Both the position numbers and the translations under genes were made by a program. Shown here in pieces: positions 1-9,191 of a stretch of 64,000 nt of DNA. Under the pieces are notes generated by a model. The model saw only the letters and a program-made list of their open reading frames with translations. It had not been told where the DNA came from and did not search any database. Position 1 is the first letter of the stretch, and every line of letters begins with the position of its first letter. The stretch lies in NCBI RefSeq assembly GCF_001187845.1, contig NZ_CP012160.1, positions 2,912,501 through 2,976,500 on the forward strand, given 5' to 3'. Origin of the DNA: Octadecabacter temperatus. GTDB taxonomy: Bacteria > Pseudomonadota > Alphaproteobacteria > Rhodobacterales > Rhodobacteraceae.

Positions 1-94
1 CATAGTGATCTTTCTCAAGAATCTTTCTCAAATGCTTATCGATGATCGTCCCGTCCACGGGAAAGTCTACGCCACGGGAATTTACGATCTGCAT
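1..94 (-). CDS. Partial gene, N-terminal 31 codons only; possibly an FkbM-type methyltransferase
   Basis: An ATG at position 94 is preceded on the minus strand by a good GAGGTGA ribosome binding site and opens a frame that runs off the left edge without a stop. The visible protein begins MQIVNSRGVDFPVDGTIIDK. This short start with 'SRGV.FP.D..II' resembles N-termini of FkbM-family methyltransferases in Rhodobacteraceae, but 31 residues are far too few to assign a family. The start codon and coding strand are fairly secure; the product is a guess. Confidence 0.5.
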   Translation of the reverse strand, partial: MQIVNSRGVDFPVDGTIIDKHLRKILEKDHY

Positions 95-229
95 GCTCAC
101 CTCGGTTTTTTCGGCATCTTAACACGGGCGTTCATAGAGGCGAGTATAAACTGAAGGGCGCGCTCGCACATGTCCGGCGCTGCGGCTTGTGCTCGTTTTG
201 CGTTCCCGGCGATGCATTGGTTCTGTTCG

Positions 230-1372
230 TCAGCGAGCAGGAAAAACTCGTGCGAGCCAAAATGCGAGACACAGCCCCGGGAACAGACCCAAGAAAGCGA
301 CCCGTAAAGAGAACGCTTCCGATACGAGGCCTATAAGCGGTGGTCCGAAGAGAAATGCGCTCATTGCGATCATCGCCATCGTCGCAATGTTTTGTGCCTC
401 GTGGGAGTCATCCAGAGATGCGGCCGCTGATACGCCGAGTGGAAACCCAATTGAGACACCTAGGCCAATCAAAGCAAAGCCGACAAAGGTAAAAGGAACA
501 CTTGATGTAAGTGTCAGGCAGCATACACCGATCAAGGCCAGACCAACGGTTAACCGCGCTACCCCGCGCGAACCCAAGCGACCTTTCATATAGTCCCCAA
601 TGAATCGCCCTCCCGCGAGGAAGCCCGCAAACACAGTCACGGCGATTCCGGCATCTTCCGCACCACCACCCCAACGTTCCGCCAGATACACTGCGGCCCA
701 ATCAGCCATTGCCCCTTCAGCAAGTGAAATCGTGAAAACAAACATGGCGATAATAAAGAGCGCCTTTGGCATCTGGCTAAGCTTGCGCGGCTTGGCCTGC
801 GCGGCGTCTTCTTCTCCGGCAAGTTGAGGTAACTTAAGGCCGGCCCAAACGCCCGCCGCAGCAGACGCCGCACAAATAACAAAGACCGCCAACATTGGGC
901 CTATACCGAAAAGAAATGTCGCTAGAAATGAGCCGATCCCAACGCCCAGCGCCCAGAACCCGTGGCAGCGTGACATGATGTTCAGGCTTTCTGCTTTCTC
1001 TAACCGCCCTGCATATGTGTTTAGCGCAACCTCCAAAAACGCGACCGTTGCGCCCAGCATTGCGAGCGCGCCAAACAACGTCGGTATAGAAGTGGCAAGA
1101 AATGGCAAAAGCGCAAAGACCGTTTGTATTGGCAACAAGAACGCAAAGGTCTTGCGCGGCCCAATCTTTGCGACAACGCGACTGGCAAGCTGCAACGTCG
1201 GGATAAGTGCAACCGGCATCCCCAGAAGCGCCACTGCCAACTGCCCCTTCGACAGCTCAAGCGTTTCCTTAATATAGGGGATCATCGCCAGCCACGCGCC
1301 AAACGCCATCGGCTGAAGAGCAAAGAGCGCCATTATAAGAAGTGTCGCTGTGCGGGTGTTCGTTTGTGTCAT
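230..1372 (-). CDS. MFS transporter
   Basis: Encodes 380 residues of almost continuous hydrophobic segments, consistent with the 12-helix major facilitator fold. The loop after helix 2 carries the basic 'R..AKIGPRK' element typical of MFS motif A. A charged cytoplasmic stretch near residues 190-205 (GEEDAAQAKPRK) separates two six-helix halves. The ATG at 1372 is the first in frame and is directly followed by the polar N-terminus and helix 1. It should be an inner-membrane secondary transporter for a small solute; no substrate can be read from sequence. It lies downstream of msrQ on the same strand but is separated by 216 bases with a tandem repeat, so it probably has its own promoter. Confidence 0.85.
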   Translation of the reverse strand: MTQTNTRTATLLIMALFALQPMAFGAWLAMIPYIKETLELSKGQLAVALLGMPVALIPTLQLASRVVAKIGPRKTFAFLLPIQTVFALLPFLATSIPTLFGALAMLGATVAFLEVALNTYAGRLEKAESLNIMSRCHGFWALGVGIGSFLATFLFGIGPMLAVFVICAASAAAGVWAGLKLPQLAGEEDAAQAKPRKLSQMPKALFIIAMFVFTISLAEGAMADWAAVYLAERWGGGAEDAGIAVTVFAGFLAGGRFIGDYMKGRLGSRGVARLTVGLALIGVCCLTLTSSVPFTFVGFALIGLGVSIGFPLGVSAAASLDDSHEAQNIATMAMIAMSAFLFGPPLIGLVSEAFSLRVAFLGLFPGLCLAFWLARVFPAR

Positions 1373-1509
1373 GGCGGGACGCTAACAAAGACCCACCCGA
1401 AAGCCAGTCGCATTTTGTGACAGCTTGCAATGCACGGGCATGAAGCGCTGATTTAGCACCAATTAGGGGCGCATTTTTCCGCCCGAAAATGGTTCGTTTT
1501 TTCTGTGTA

Positions 1510-1542
1510 TATATAGTGTGTATATAGTGTGTATATAGTGTG
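1510..1542. repeat. Three tandem 11-bp repeats (TATATAGTGTG)
   Basis: Three exact head-to-tail copies of TATATAGTGTG lie at 1510-1520, 1521-1531 and 1532-1542, in the intergenic space between msrQ and the MFS gene. The upstream flank (TGTGTATA) looks like a partial fourth copy. The 11-bp period is close to one helical turn, so the copies would face the same side of DNA. The array lies about 140 bases upstream of the MFS start codon. The rest of the 1373-1588 gap shows no gene. Confidence 0.85.
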
Positions 1543-1588
1543 CCGTTTTTATGCCGACGACGCCGTCCTGAAATCACGTAAAATCGAA

Positions 1589-2212
1589 TTAAACGCCCGG
1601 AGCAGTACGAGCCTTAGTGGCCCATTTAATCCGTGTTGCGAGCAGCGCCAAAATAACGGCCAGGAAAACCATCGGCTCAACCTCCCAGACTTTTTGCACC
1701 ATTATATAGTGTACCCCGCCCAGCACTGCGATTGGGTAAACCAGCTTGTGCAACTTGCGCCACGCCGCGGCACCCATTTTGCGAAGGGAAAGGTTGTTGG
1801 ATGTGACCGCCAGCGGGATCATCCCAAGGAAAGCAACCATGCCGATGGTGATATAGGGACGCTTCCAGATATCGCTCCACATCTGTTCAAACCGCAACGA
1901 CATATCAAGAACGACCCAGATCCCCAGATGCACAGCAACATAGACGAAGGCCATCACGCCAATGGCGCGGCGGAATTTCAGCAAGTTCAGCTTTAGATAT
2001 TTGCGCAGCGGCGTGATCGCGAGGCCGAGGATGATCAGCTTCAATCCCAGCTCTCCCATCTCACGCTCCAGCGCGTTGATCGGCTCGACACCCATGCCGC
2101 CCGTTGCCGCACTATAGAATAGATACGGGATCGGAAGGGTCAGCAGTATATATAGGCTCCAAGCGGGAACCTTGCGGAGAGCGGCGTTAAGGGTGTCGAT
2201 TACTGCGGACAT
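1589..2212 (-). CDS. msrQ: MsrQ, heme-binding membrane subunit of the protein-methionine-sulfoxide reductase
   Basis: About 207 residues with six hydrophobic segments of the ferric-reductase-like (YedZ) fold. MsrQ passes quinol-pool electrons through b-type heme to periplasmic MsrP, which repairs oxidised methionine in envelope proteins. Visible family features are the 'ITPLRKYLKLNLLKFRRAIG' loop and histidines suited to heme ligation (VHLGIW, KLHKLVYP, GGVHYIMV). I place the start at the ATG at 2212 (MSAVIDTLN...) because it matches the usual ~205-residue length; an in-frame GTG at 2236 would add eight residues. The gene follows msrP on the same strand after 195 bases that include a terminator-like hairpin, which is odd for an obligate partner. 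Confidence 0.92.
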   Translation of the reverse strand: MSAVIDTLNAALRKVPAWSLYILLTLPIPYLFYSAATGGMGVEPINALEREMGELGLKLIILGLAITPLRKYLKLNLLKFRRAIGVMAFVYVAVHLGIWVVLDMSLRFEQMWSDIWKRPYITIGMVAFLGMIPLAVTSNNLSLRKMGAAAWRKLHKLVYPIAVLGGVHYIMVQKVWEVEPMVFLAVILALLATRIKWATKARTAPGV

Positions 2213-2345
2213 CGGATTGCTTTCTATTTGGTCCACCCTACATCGCTGTGCAAAACGTCAAAAGAAAGACCCTTCACAGTATTCCCACGGTGAGTTTACG
2301 GGATGTTTCAATTGTTCGGGGTTTGATGGACCTGAGTGCCCAATA

Positions 2346-2377
2346 AAAACGTGCCGCAAACATAGTTTACGGCACGC
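2346..2377 (-). terminator. Rho-independent terminator between msrP and msrQ
   Basis: On the minus strand an 11-bp stem (GTGCCGTAAAC paired with GTTTGCGGCAC, one mismatch) with a 3-base loop is followed directly by TTTTT. It lies 31 bases past the msrP stop codon and upstream of msrQ, so it should end or attenuate the msrP transcript before msrQ. Confidence 0.75.
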
Positions 2378-2407
2378 TTCATTTTCGATCGGTTGGTAAA
2401 GCCCTAC

Positions 2408-3301
2408 TTAGAACTCGACGCTCAAATCCATCCCGTCATAAAGGCTGGCAACTTCTGGATAGCCATTGAACATCAGTGTGTCTTGGCGGGCCGCAAACAG
2501 GCCACCACCGATCACCCGTTCAGATGCCTGAGACCAACGTGGATGATCCACCTCGGGATTCACATTACTATAGAAGCCATATTCGCGCGCGTTGATGTCA
2601 TTCCAAGACGTTTTGGGTTGTTCATCCGTCAGGGTAATCCGCACAATAGATTTGATAGACTTGAAACCATATTTCCATGGCACGACCAATCGGATCGGCG
2701 CGCCGGATTGGTTCGCGAGTGGGCGGTCATAAACGCCCGTTGCCATAATCGTCAGCGGATGCATCGCTTCATCCAAGCGAAGGCCTTCAACATACGGGAA
2801 TTCAATCACGCGGCGTCGCACGCCGGGCATGACATCTGGCAACACTGCGGTTTCGAACGCGACGTGCGTCGCACCCGATTGTACGCCAGCTTTGTTAAGC
2901 AAATCTGCCAGCTCAAATCCGTTCCAAGGGATAACCATCGACCAAGCTTCAACGCAGCGGAACCGATACAGGCGTTCTTCCATGGTCATATCAGCGGTTA
3001 AGTCAGCCAATGAGAACGTGCCGGGATTGTCGACCATCCCGTCGATGGTAATTTCCCAACCGTCCGTAACCATATCGCCAGCGTTGTCAGCTGGGTCTGA
3101 TTTGCCCGTGCCGAATTCATAGAAGTTATTGTAGGTCGTAATCTCTTCCCAAGTATTCGGCTCAAGCGATTCTTGCGCCGCGACAGATCCACCAAGCGCA
3201 CCAGCGCCCGCCATGCCAGCAAGCACCGCACGACGGTTCAGCCAAATCGGCTCAGGTGTGACGTCTGCGTGCGTAAGGTTGTTTTTCCAGCGAAAGGCCA
3301 T
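2408..3301 (-). CDS. msrP: MsrP, periplasmic molybdopterin protein-methionine-sulfoxide reductase
   Basis: 297 residues, the usual length for MsrP (formerly YedY). The enzyme carries a molybdenum-molybdopterin cofactor and reduces methionine sulfoxide in periplasmic proteins using electrons from MsrQ. A twin-arginine signal is visible at about residues 22-42 ([18 protein letters not shown] followed by AAQ), as expected for a cofactor-loaded Tat substrate. The sulfite-oxidase-type core includes '[18 protein letters not shown]', whose cysteine is the expected molybdenum ligand, and the C-terminal '[20 protein letters not shown]'. The start at 3301 gives a short polar N-terminus before the RR motif, common in this family. 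It is probably the first gene of the msr unit. Confidence 0.96.
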   Translation of the reverse strand: MAFRWKNNLTHADVTPEPIWLNRRAVLAGMAGAGALGGSVAAQESLEPNTWEEITTYNNFYEFGTGKSDPADNAGDMVTDGWEITIDGMVDNPGTFSLADLTADMTMEERLYRFRCVEAWSMVIPWNGFELADLLNKAGVQSGATHVAFETAVLPDVMPGVRRRVIEFPYVEGLRLDEAMHPLTIMATGVYDRPLANQSGAPIRLVVPWKYGFKSIKSIVRITLTDEQPKTSWNDINAREYGFYSNVNPEVDHPRWSQASERVIGGGLFAARQDTLMFNGYPEVASLYDGMDLSVEF

Positions 3302-3436
3302 GTCGTACTCCGGTTCAATTTCTCCCCTCTATATATAGAGGGATTCTCACAGGTCACTAAACACCGTGTCACAACTGCGCGGGGGGACTGTAATGTTTGC
3401 ACCGGTCGCACGTCTAAAGGGAGGCAAAATCAGACA

Positions 3437-4915
3437 TTAAGAAGGGTAAAGTGTCGAAAGCGGGATGCTATTGCCGTGTGGTTGGACGATGCGAACATGA
3501 TTGCGGCGCATCAGGCGCGGTTCGGCCACGCCGACAGAATGGGCAATCGTTTCGACCTCTTTGTTGATGCCTTTGGCATACGCGGCGACCTTTTCCCACT
3601 TTTCCTCTGGTACGAGACCCTGCTGAAAACGCGGATCATGGGTCGTGATGCCTGTCGGGCAAGTATTCTTGTTACATTTAAGGGCCTGGATACAGCCCAA
3701 GCTGAACATGAACCCGCGCGCCGAAGTTACAAAATCGGCCCCAGCGCACAGCGCCCAAGCAATATCACCAGGGTTCACCAACTTGCCGGAGGCAACAATT
3801 CGGATGCGATCCTTAAGACCGCGCTCATTGCGCATAGCGCTCACCAGCGGCAGCGCCTCACGGATAGAAACGCCAACCAAGTCGATTAACGGCATTGGTG
3901 CTGCACCCGTTCCGCCTTCACCACCATCTAGCGTGATAAAGTCGGGCGCGGTTTCAACGCCTCTCTCTATTATAGTGTCGAAGAATTCTGCAAAGGCTGC
4001 TTCAGATCCCATTACGGTTTTAATTCCCGTCGGCAGGCCCGTGACCTCGCGCACATGAGTTATGAAATCGAGCAAGTCGTTCCAATCATCGACTTCGGCA
4101 TGGCGATTGGGGCTAATGCCATCTTTGCCTTTTGGAAGGCCGCGGATTTCTGCGATTTCGGCGCTAATTTTTGCGGCTGGTAGGATGCCGCCCTTCCCCG
4201 GCTTAGCGCCCTGCGCGAGCTTGATCTCGATCATTTTTACTTGCGGTGTTTCCGCGACTTCGCGCAGCTTTACGTCATCAAGGTTTCCGTCGCCATCGCG
4301 CACGCCATACTTCGCAGTGCCCATCTGAAAGACGATGTCGCAGCCCCCTTCCAAATGATACGGAGACAATCCGCCCTCGCCCGTGTTCATCCATATCCCA
4401 GCTTTCGCACATCCTTTGGCCAGCGCTTGGACCGCAGGCTTTGAAATCGCGCCGTAAGACATGCCTGATAGGTTGAAAATAGATTTCGCCGAATACGGTG
4501 TGCGGGCCGTTTCGCCGATAACCAATGGCTCGGTGCTGGCGAACTGATTATCTAACGGCGGAAAGGCTGCGTTGGTAAATATCGGTGTTCCTGGGACGGA
4601 CAAGTTTCGCGTCGATCCAAACGCAACGGTGCTGCTGCCATCGTCGGCCGCGTGCTTCACCCAATCGCGTTGCGCGCGGTTGAAAGGCAGTTCTTCACGG
4701 TCCATCGCGAAAAAATACTGGCGAAAAAACTCACCAAGCGAGGAGAACACATATCGGAAACGCCCCACCACTGGGTAATTCCGGCGAATGGCGTCTTGGG
4801 TCTGGGTTCGATCAATCACGAAAAGAACGGCGATCACGGCAATTACGATGCCAACGGCAATGATCAACGCAATCGCAAGACCTTCGAACACGGACATTGA
4901 AAAGTTAGAAAACAT
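3437..4915 (-). CDS. FMN-binding glutamate synthase family protein
   Basis: 492 residues: an N-terminal membrane helix (about 10-35), then the FMN-binding barrel found in the large subunit of glutamate synthase, without the amidotransferase domain. Visible core motifs are 'GYGAISKPA-like' FNLSGMSYGAISKPAVQAL, 'MIEIKLAQGAKPGKGG', 'FITLDGGEGGTGAAPMPLID' and the three-cysteine iron-sulfur motif CIQALKCNKNTCPTGI. Such stand-alone proteins exist widely and are often called glutamate-synthase-like oxidoreductases; their substrate is mostly unproven. The start at 4915 is chosen because the helix follows directly; Met7 is a possible alternative. It stands alone, with 135 bases to msrP. Confidence 0.88.
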   Translation of the reverse strand: MFSNFSMSVFEGLAIALIIAVGIVIAVIAVLFVIDRTQTQDAIRRNYPVVGRFRYVFSSLGEFFRQYFFAMDREELPFNRAQRDWVKHAADDGSSTVAFGSTRNLSVPGTPIFTNAAFPPLDNQFASTEPLVIGETARTPYSAKSIFNLSGMSYGAISKPAVQALAKGCAKAGIWMNTGEGGLSPYHLEGGCDIVFQMGTAKYGVRDGDGNLDDVKLREVAETPQVKMIEIKLAQGAKPGKGGILPAAKISAEIAEIRGLPKGKDGISPNRHAEVDDWNDLLDFITHVREVTGLPTGIKTVMGSEAAFAEFFDTIIERGVETAPDFITLDGGEGGTGAAPMPLIDLVGVSIREALPLVSAMRNERGLKDRIRIVASGKLVNPGDIAWALCAGADFVTSARGFMFSLGCIQALKCNKNTCPTGITTHDPRFQQGLVPEEKWEKVAAYAKGINKEVETIAHSVGVAEPRLMRRNHVRIVQPHGNSIPLSTLYPS

Positions 4916-5043
4916 GGATCAGTGCCTGACTGCTATGGGTGTGACTTCTCACACAATAGACAGGAGCCTTAGTGGTCAAGCAAGTGACGGTAGATCGTGA
5001 TCACATCGATGGGAGGATTCAAAACAGAACCAACGTTTTCAAC

Positions 5044-5208
5044 TTAATACCCGTTGAGCATGTCTTTGATAAAGGGAAGTGTTGTCGCTGCGATGATGCC
5101 GACCCCTGCCCCAACACCAAGCCGCACAGACATACCCGGAAACTTCGGGGCAACTGCGCTTAAGCAACCGCAGACGACTGCATAGAAAACAAGTGTGATC
5201 GGGTCCAT
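5044..5208 (-). CDS. Small 54-residue membrane protein downstream of clpB
   Basis: An ATG at 5208 opens a 54-codon frame ending at TAA 5044-5046. The product starts MDPITLVFYAVVCGCLSAV, continues with APKFPGMSVRLGVG and ends GVGIIAATTLPFIKDMLNGY. Two hydrophobic segments separated by a short basic loop suggest a small inner-membrane hairpin protein. The gene starts 41 bases after the clpB stop codon on the same strand, so it may ride on the clpB transcript. I do not recognise the family. Support is the coherent membrane topology and placement; no homology search could be made. Confidence 0.7.
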   Translation of the reverse strand: MDPITLVFYAVVCGCLSAVAPKFPGMSVRLGVGAGVGIIAATTLPFIKDMLNGY

Positions 5209-5248
5209 TCCACAAACATAGCAGAAAGACCCGATCTTTGGTTAGTTT

Positions 5249-7858
5249 TTAATGAACGACAGCATCATCCGGTTTGGGCCGTTTGGATTCGCTTACGCGG
5301 TCTCCAACCAGCAAACCATCTGAACCAGCGGACACAGGAACCGTGTCGCCATCCTTCACATCACCCGCCAATAGCATTTCTGCCAGTGGATCTTGCAGCG
5401 CGCGTTGGATCACCCGTTTCAACGGGCGTGCGCCGAACACTGGGTCATACCCTTCATCGGCAAGCCATGTCCGCGCCTCGTCATTGAGTGCTAGATTGAT
5501 CTTGCGTGAGGCAAGCCGCTTAAGAAGTCGCGCCATCTGAATGGTAACAATCCCATCCATGTCATCCCGTGCGAGGCGATCGAAGATGACGGTTTCGTCC
5601 AACCGATTGAGGAACTCAGGGCGGAAGTGTGCCCGAACCGCATCCATCACATCACGTTTCGCATCCGCCGCATCCGATCCTTCCGGCAACTGGCTTAACG
5701 CCTGTGACCCAAGGTTTGATGTCAGGATGATCAGCGTTTGCTTGAAATCAACGGTGCGACCTTGGCCGTCCGTCAACACACCATCATCCAGAACCTGCAA
5801 CAGCACGTTGAACACATCAGGGTGCGCTTTTTCGACTTCGTCAAACAGGATCACCTGATACGGGCGACGGCGCACAGCTTCGGTCAATACTCCGCCTTCC
5901 TCATAGCCGACATAGCCCGGAGGGGCACCGATCAAGCGCGCAACCGCGTGCTTTTCCATGAATTCAGACATATCGATGCGCACCATCGCGTTGTCATCAT
6001 CAAACAAGAACTCAGCGACGGCCTTGGTAAGCTCAGTTTTACCGACACCCGTTGGCCCGAGGAAAAGGAAGCTGCCCAAAGGCCGCCCCTCATCGTTCAG
6101 TCCAGCGCGCGCCCGGCGCACTGCATTCGCGACCGCTTTCACCGCAGAATTCTGGCCTATGACGCGCTTGTGCAACCCGTCTTCCATGCGCAACAACTTC
6201 TCGCGCTCGCCTTCCAGCATCTTCGCGACAGGCACACCTGTCCAACGCTCAACCACGCTTGCGATCTGTTCAGGGCGCACGGCTTCTTCGACCATAACGT
6301 CGCTGTCTTCAGCATCGCCCAACTGCTTTTCAAGCTCAGGAATTACGCCATAAGAAAGCTCACCCGCCTTGGCGAGGTTGCCTTCACGCTTAGCTATATC
6401 CAACTCGGCACGTGCACGATCCAGCTTTTCCTTAAGCCCACGCGCGCCCTCAAGCTTATCGCGTTCCGCCTGCCATTTCGCCGTCATAGACGCCGACTGT
6501 TCTTGAAGGTTCGAAAGTTCCCCTTCGAGCTTTTCAAGACGATCTTTGGACGCAGCATCATCTTCATTGCGCAAGGCCTCGGCCTCAATTTGCAATTGCA
6601 TGATCTGGCGATCCAACTGATCCAGCTCTTCAGGTTTACTGTCGACTTCCATCCGCAAACGCGACGCGGCTTCATCGACAAGGTCGATCGCCTTGTCAGG
6701 TAAGAAACGGTCCGTGATGTAGCGATGGCTAAGCGTTGCCGCAGAAACCAACGCGCTGTCAGAAATACGAACGCCGTGGTGGAGTTCATACTTTTCCTTA
6801 ATGCCGCGCAAAATTGAAACCGTGTCTTCGACAGTTGGCTCTTGAACCACAATAGGCTGGAAACGACGCGCTAAGGCTGCGTCCTTTTCAACGTATTTGC
6901 GATATTCATCGAGCGTGGTCGCACCGATACAGTGCAGCTCACCCCGCGCAAGCGCAGGTTTAACCAGGTTGGCCGCATCCATCGCGCCGTCACCTTTACC
7001 AGCGCCGACAAGCGTGTGCATTTCGTCGATGAAGATGATGATCTCGCCCGCGGCTTCTGTCACCTCAGACAGCACAGCCTTCAGGCGTTCTTCAAATTCA
7101 CCGCGATACTTCGCGCCAGCAATCAACGCCCCCATGTCGAGGGACAGCAGGGACTTGTTGCGCAGGGATTCAGGGACGTCACCGTCAACAATGCGCAGGG
7201 CAAGGCCCTCCGCAATCGCGGTTTTACCCACGCCCGGTTCACCAATAAGAACGGGATTGTTCTTCGTGCGACGCGACAAAACCTGCATTGAACGGCGAAT
7301 TTCTTCGTCACGGCCAATGATCGGGTCAATCTTACCCTCACGCGCCCGCGCCGTCAGGTCGAGCGCATATTTCTTCAGCGCGTCATACCCTTCTTCCGCC
7401 GATGCGGTATCAGCCGTGCGCCCCTTGCGAATATCATTGATTGCAGAATTCAGACCTTGCGCTGTGACATTACCTGCATCGAGCGCATCCTTGGCTTTGG
7501 ACTTCACCAAAGCCAGTGCCATCAAAACACGTTCGACCGGCACAAAGCTGTCGCCCGCTTTCTGGGCGAGCTTTTCAGCCTCCGCCAGCACTTTGCCAGT
7601 CGTGCCATCCATATAGGTCTGGGCTGCATCGCCAGTCACTGACGCCTGCTTACTGAGCGCTATGTCTACGTTCTGCATGACCCGTGCGGCATCACCGCCC
7701 GAAGCATTGATCAGGTTCGCGGCAAGCCCTTGGTCATCATCCAACAAGGCTTTGAGTAGATGTTCTGGGGAAAGCCGTTGATGGCTTTCGCGCATTGCGA
7801 TCGTTTGGGCGGCCTGAATAAAGCCGCGTGACCGCTCTGTGAACTTTTCAAGGTTCAT
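5249..7858 (-). CDS. clpB: ClpB, ATP-dependent disaggregase chaperone
   Basis: 869 residues, the full ClpB length. ClpB hexamers thread aggregated proteins through a central pore with help from DnaK. Visible in order: the Clp N-terminal double repeat (1-150), first AAA+ module with Walker [10 protein letters not shown] and Walker [10 protein letters not shown], the long coiled-coil middle domain (about 400-530, rich in E/L/R/K) that distinguishes ClpB from ClpA/ClpC, and a second AAA+ module with GPTGVGKTE and [15 protein letters not shown]. Start ATG 7858 has an AGGAGAG ribosome binding site just upstream. A sigma-32-like promoter 78-108 bases upstream of the start explains its heat-shock control. 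It is divergent from pyrF. Confidence 0.98.
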   Translation of the reverse strand: MNLEKFTERSRGFIQAAQTIAMRESHQRLSPEHLLKALLDDDQGLAANLINASGGDAARVMQNVDIALSKQASVTGDAAQTYMDGTTGKVLAEAEKLAQKAGDSFVPVERVLMALALVKSKAKDALDAGNVTAQGLNSAINDIRKGRTADTASAEEGYDALKKYALDLTARAREGKIDPIIGRDEEIRRSMQVLSRRTKNNPVLIGEPGVGKTAIAEGLALRIVDGDVPESLRNKSLLSLDMGALIAGAKYRGEFEERLKAVLSEVTEAAGEIIIFIDEMHTLVGAGKGDGAMDAANLVKPALARGELHCIGATTLDEYRKYVEKDAALARRFQPIVVQEPTVEDTVSILRGIKEKYELHHGVRISDSALVSAATLSHRYITDRFLPDKAIDLVDEAASRLRMEVDSKPEELDQLDRQIMQLQIEAEALRNEDDAASKDRLEKLEGELSNLQEQSASMTAKWQAERDKLEGARGLKEKLDRARAELDIAKREGNLAKAGELSYGVIPELEKQLGDAEDSDVMVEEAVRPEQIASVVERWTGVPVAKMLEGEREKLLRMEDGLHKRVIGQNSAVKAVANAVRRARAGLNDEGRPLGSFLFLGPTGVGKTELTKAVAEFLFDDDNAMVRIDMSEFMEKHAVARLIGAPPGYVGYEEGGVLTEAVRRRPYQVILFDEVEKAHPDVFNVLLQVLDDGVLTDGQGRTVDFKQTLIILTSNLGSQALSQLPEGSDAADAKRDVMDAVRAHFRPEFLNRLDETVIFDRLARDDMDGIVTIQMARLLKRLASRKINLALNDEARTWLADEGYDPVFGARPLKRVIQRALQDPLAEMLLAGDVKDGDTVPVSAGSDGLLVGDRVSESKRPKPDDAVVH

Positions 7859-7935
7859 TTGGTCTCTCCTTTATAAAGCGCCCCTATGAAAGTTGCTGCC
7901 CGCTATGCGGCACAGGCTTGTTGGGGCCTTGTTCA

Positions 7936-7966
7936 ATATATGGGGTGCAGGGCTCTCCCCTTCAAG
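7936..7966 (-). promoter_or_regulatory. Heat-shock (RpoH/sigma-32) promoter of clpB
   Basis: Read on the minus strand, CTTGAA (complement of 7961-7966) is followed after 15 bases by CCCCATATAT (complement of 7936-7945). This matches the sigma-32 consensus CTTGAA-N13-17-CCCCATNT almost perfectly. It points leftward into clpB, leaving a 5' leader of about 70 bases. Confidence 0.88.
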
Positions 7967-8022
7967 GCTGGTTGATGAATACTGCTGGTCCGCATAGAAC
8001 GGCCAAAATGATGGAGATTGCC

Positions 8023-8721
8023 ATGACTGCCGATGACCGCCTAATCGTTGCTTTAGATATACCTGACGCGCTAGCCGGACTGGCCCTTGCCGAGAAACTT
8101 GGCGATGCGGTTTCGTTCTATAAGATCGGTTTGGGCATGTTGACGGGTGGCGGCTTGGCCCTCGCGAATGAACTGGCGGACGAGCACGGCAAACGCATTT
8201 TCCTCGATATGAAACTGTTTGATATCGGCGCAACAGTTGAGGCCGCCGTGCGCGGGTTGTCCCAATTCAACCACGATTTCCTAACCGTCCACGGTGATCC
8301 GCACGTTGTGCGCGCCGCTGCCGAAGGGAAAGGCGGATCCGACATGAAGATCCTTGCCGTAACGATCCTGACATCGCTGGATCGCACCGACCTTGATGCG
8401 TCTTGCATCAAAGCAGGCGATATTACGGACCTTGTCCAAGAACGTGCAGGCCTTGCGCTTTCCAATGGTGCGGACGGTGTTATCGCGTCCCCGCAGGAAG
8501 CTGCCCTTATTCGCGCGCTTCCTGAAGCGACCGGAAAGCTGATCGTCACCCCTGGTGTACGCCCAGCAGGTGCCGATTTGGGCGATCAAAAGCGGGTCAC
8601 AACCCCTGCCCAAGCCATCGAAAACGGTGCCGATCACGTGGTTGTTGGCCGCCCAATTTGGAAAAACGCGAACCCGAAAGCAGCCGCTGAAGCGGTTCTG
8701 GCAGAACTCCGCTCATCTTAA
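8023..8721 (+). CDS. pyrF: Orotidine 5'-phosphate decarboxylase
   Basis: 232 residues, typical of PyrF. It converts OMP to UMP in the last step of pyrimidine synthesis. The catalytic Lys-Asp loop is visible as FLDMKLFDIGATV, preceded by the barrel start RLIVALDIPDA and followed by the phosphate-binding C-terminal segment DHVVVGRPIW. I choose ATG 8023 because it gives the normal N-terminus and has GGAG eight bases upstream; an open frame extends upstream to 7918 but is extra. Divergent from clpB; no obvious operon partner except the small gene 180 bases downstream. Confidence 0.96.
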   Translation: MTADDRLIVALDIPDALAGLALAEKLGDAVSFYKIGLGMLTGGGLALANELADEHGKRIFLDMKLFDIGATVEAAVRGLSQFNHDFLTVHGDPHVVRAAAEGKGGSDMKILAVTILTSLDRTDLDASCIKAGDITDLVQERAGLALSNGADGVIASPQEAALIRALPEATGKLIVTPGVRPAGADLGDQKRVTTPAQAIENGADHVVVGRPIWKNANPKAAAEAVLAELRSS

Positions 8722-8902
8722 ACGGCGCCTTAAACCCCTAAAAATAAGGGCGACGGCAAGGTTTTGCCGTTCCATATGTCATTGAATCACAGGTTTGAGG
8801 GAAAACGTGAGTTTCTTCCCCCTTAAATCTCATCAAACTGTCCCCAGATATAGTTCAGGCAACAAGAACTGCCACAACACCCAGTATGAAGGGGGATACG
8901 AT

Positions 8903-9079
8903 ATGATAGAACTGAACAACATTCGCTACACAGGCCGCAGCTTCGAAGCAGCTGTCATTCTGCCCACGCGTAATGGGCCGTTGAATTTCAATTGCCGTGT
9001 CGACGGGCCTGCGACGCTCGAACCGTCCCAAGTTAAACGGGCTCTGCTCGGCCATGCGGTGCGTCAGCGCACCCGCTAG
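8903..9079 (+). CDS. Small protein of 58 residues, unknown function
   Basis: ATG 8903 is preceded by a strong purine run (AAGGGGGATACGAT) and opens a 58-codon frame. The product starts MIELNNIRYTGRSFEAAVIL and ends ALLGHAVRQRTR. It looks like a compact soluble beta-rich domain with a basic helical tail. A clear rho-independent terminator lies 75 bases after the stop, so it is transcribed rightward as a short message or with pyrF. I do not recognise the family; the good ribosome binding site, codon usage like the neighbours and the terminator support a real gene. Confidence 0.72.
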   Translation: MIELNNIRYTGRSFEAAVILPTRNGPLNFNCRVDGPATLEPSQVKRALLGHAVRQRTR

Positions 9080-9154
9080 ATTTTAGAGATATCTGACACT
9101 GCCTGTGTTCGAACTGTCCCTCGGACCAATTCTGCCTCGTGTTCAGATCAAACT

Positions 9155-9183
9155 GGCCCCGCCGTTGAGCGGGGCCTTTTTTC
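9155..9183 (+). terminator. Rho-independent terminator after the 58-residue gene
   Basis: A 7-bp GC stem (GGCCCCG with CGGGGCC) and 8-base loop is followed by TTTTTT. It separates rightward genes from the convergent NfeD/SPFH pair. Confidence 0.9.
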
Positions 9184-9191
9184 GTAGGTCG

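Noticed and set aside
1510..1542. CRISPR array
   Set aside because: The repeats are 11 bp and directly adjacent with no spacers; no cas genes are present.
5738..6703. 321-codon open frame antisense to clpB
   Set aside because: It is the shadow of a long, well-defined gene; its product is rich in H, R and L without domain pattern. The same holds for frames at 50029-51456 (antisense to DMGDH-like 1) and 60729-61742 (antisense to ftsK).
8753..8770. Hairpin (ACGGCAA/TTGCCGT) after pyrF as terminator
   Set aside because: No T tract follows on either strand.
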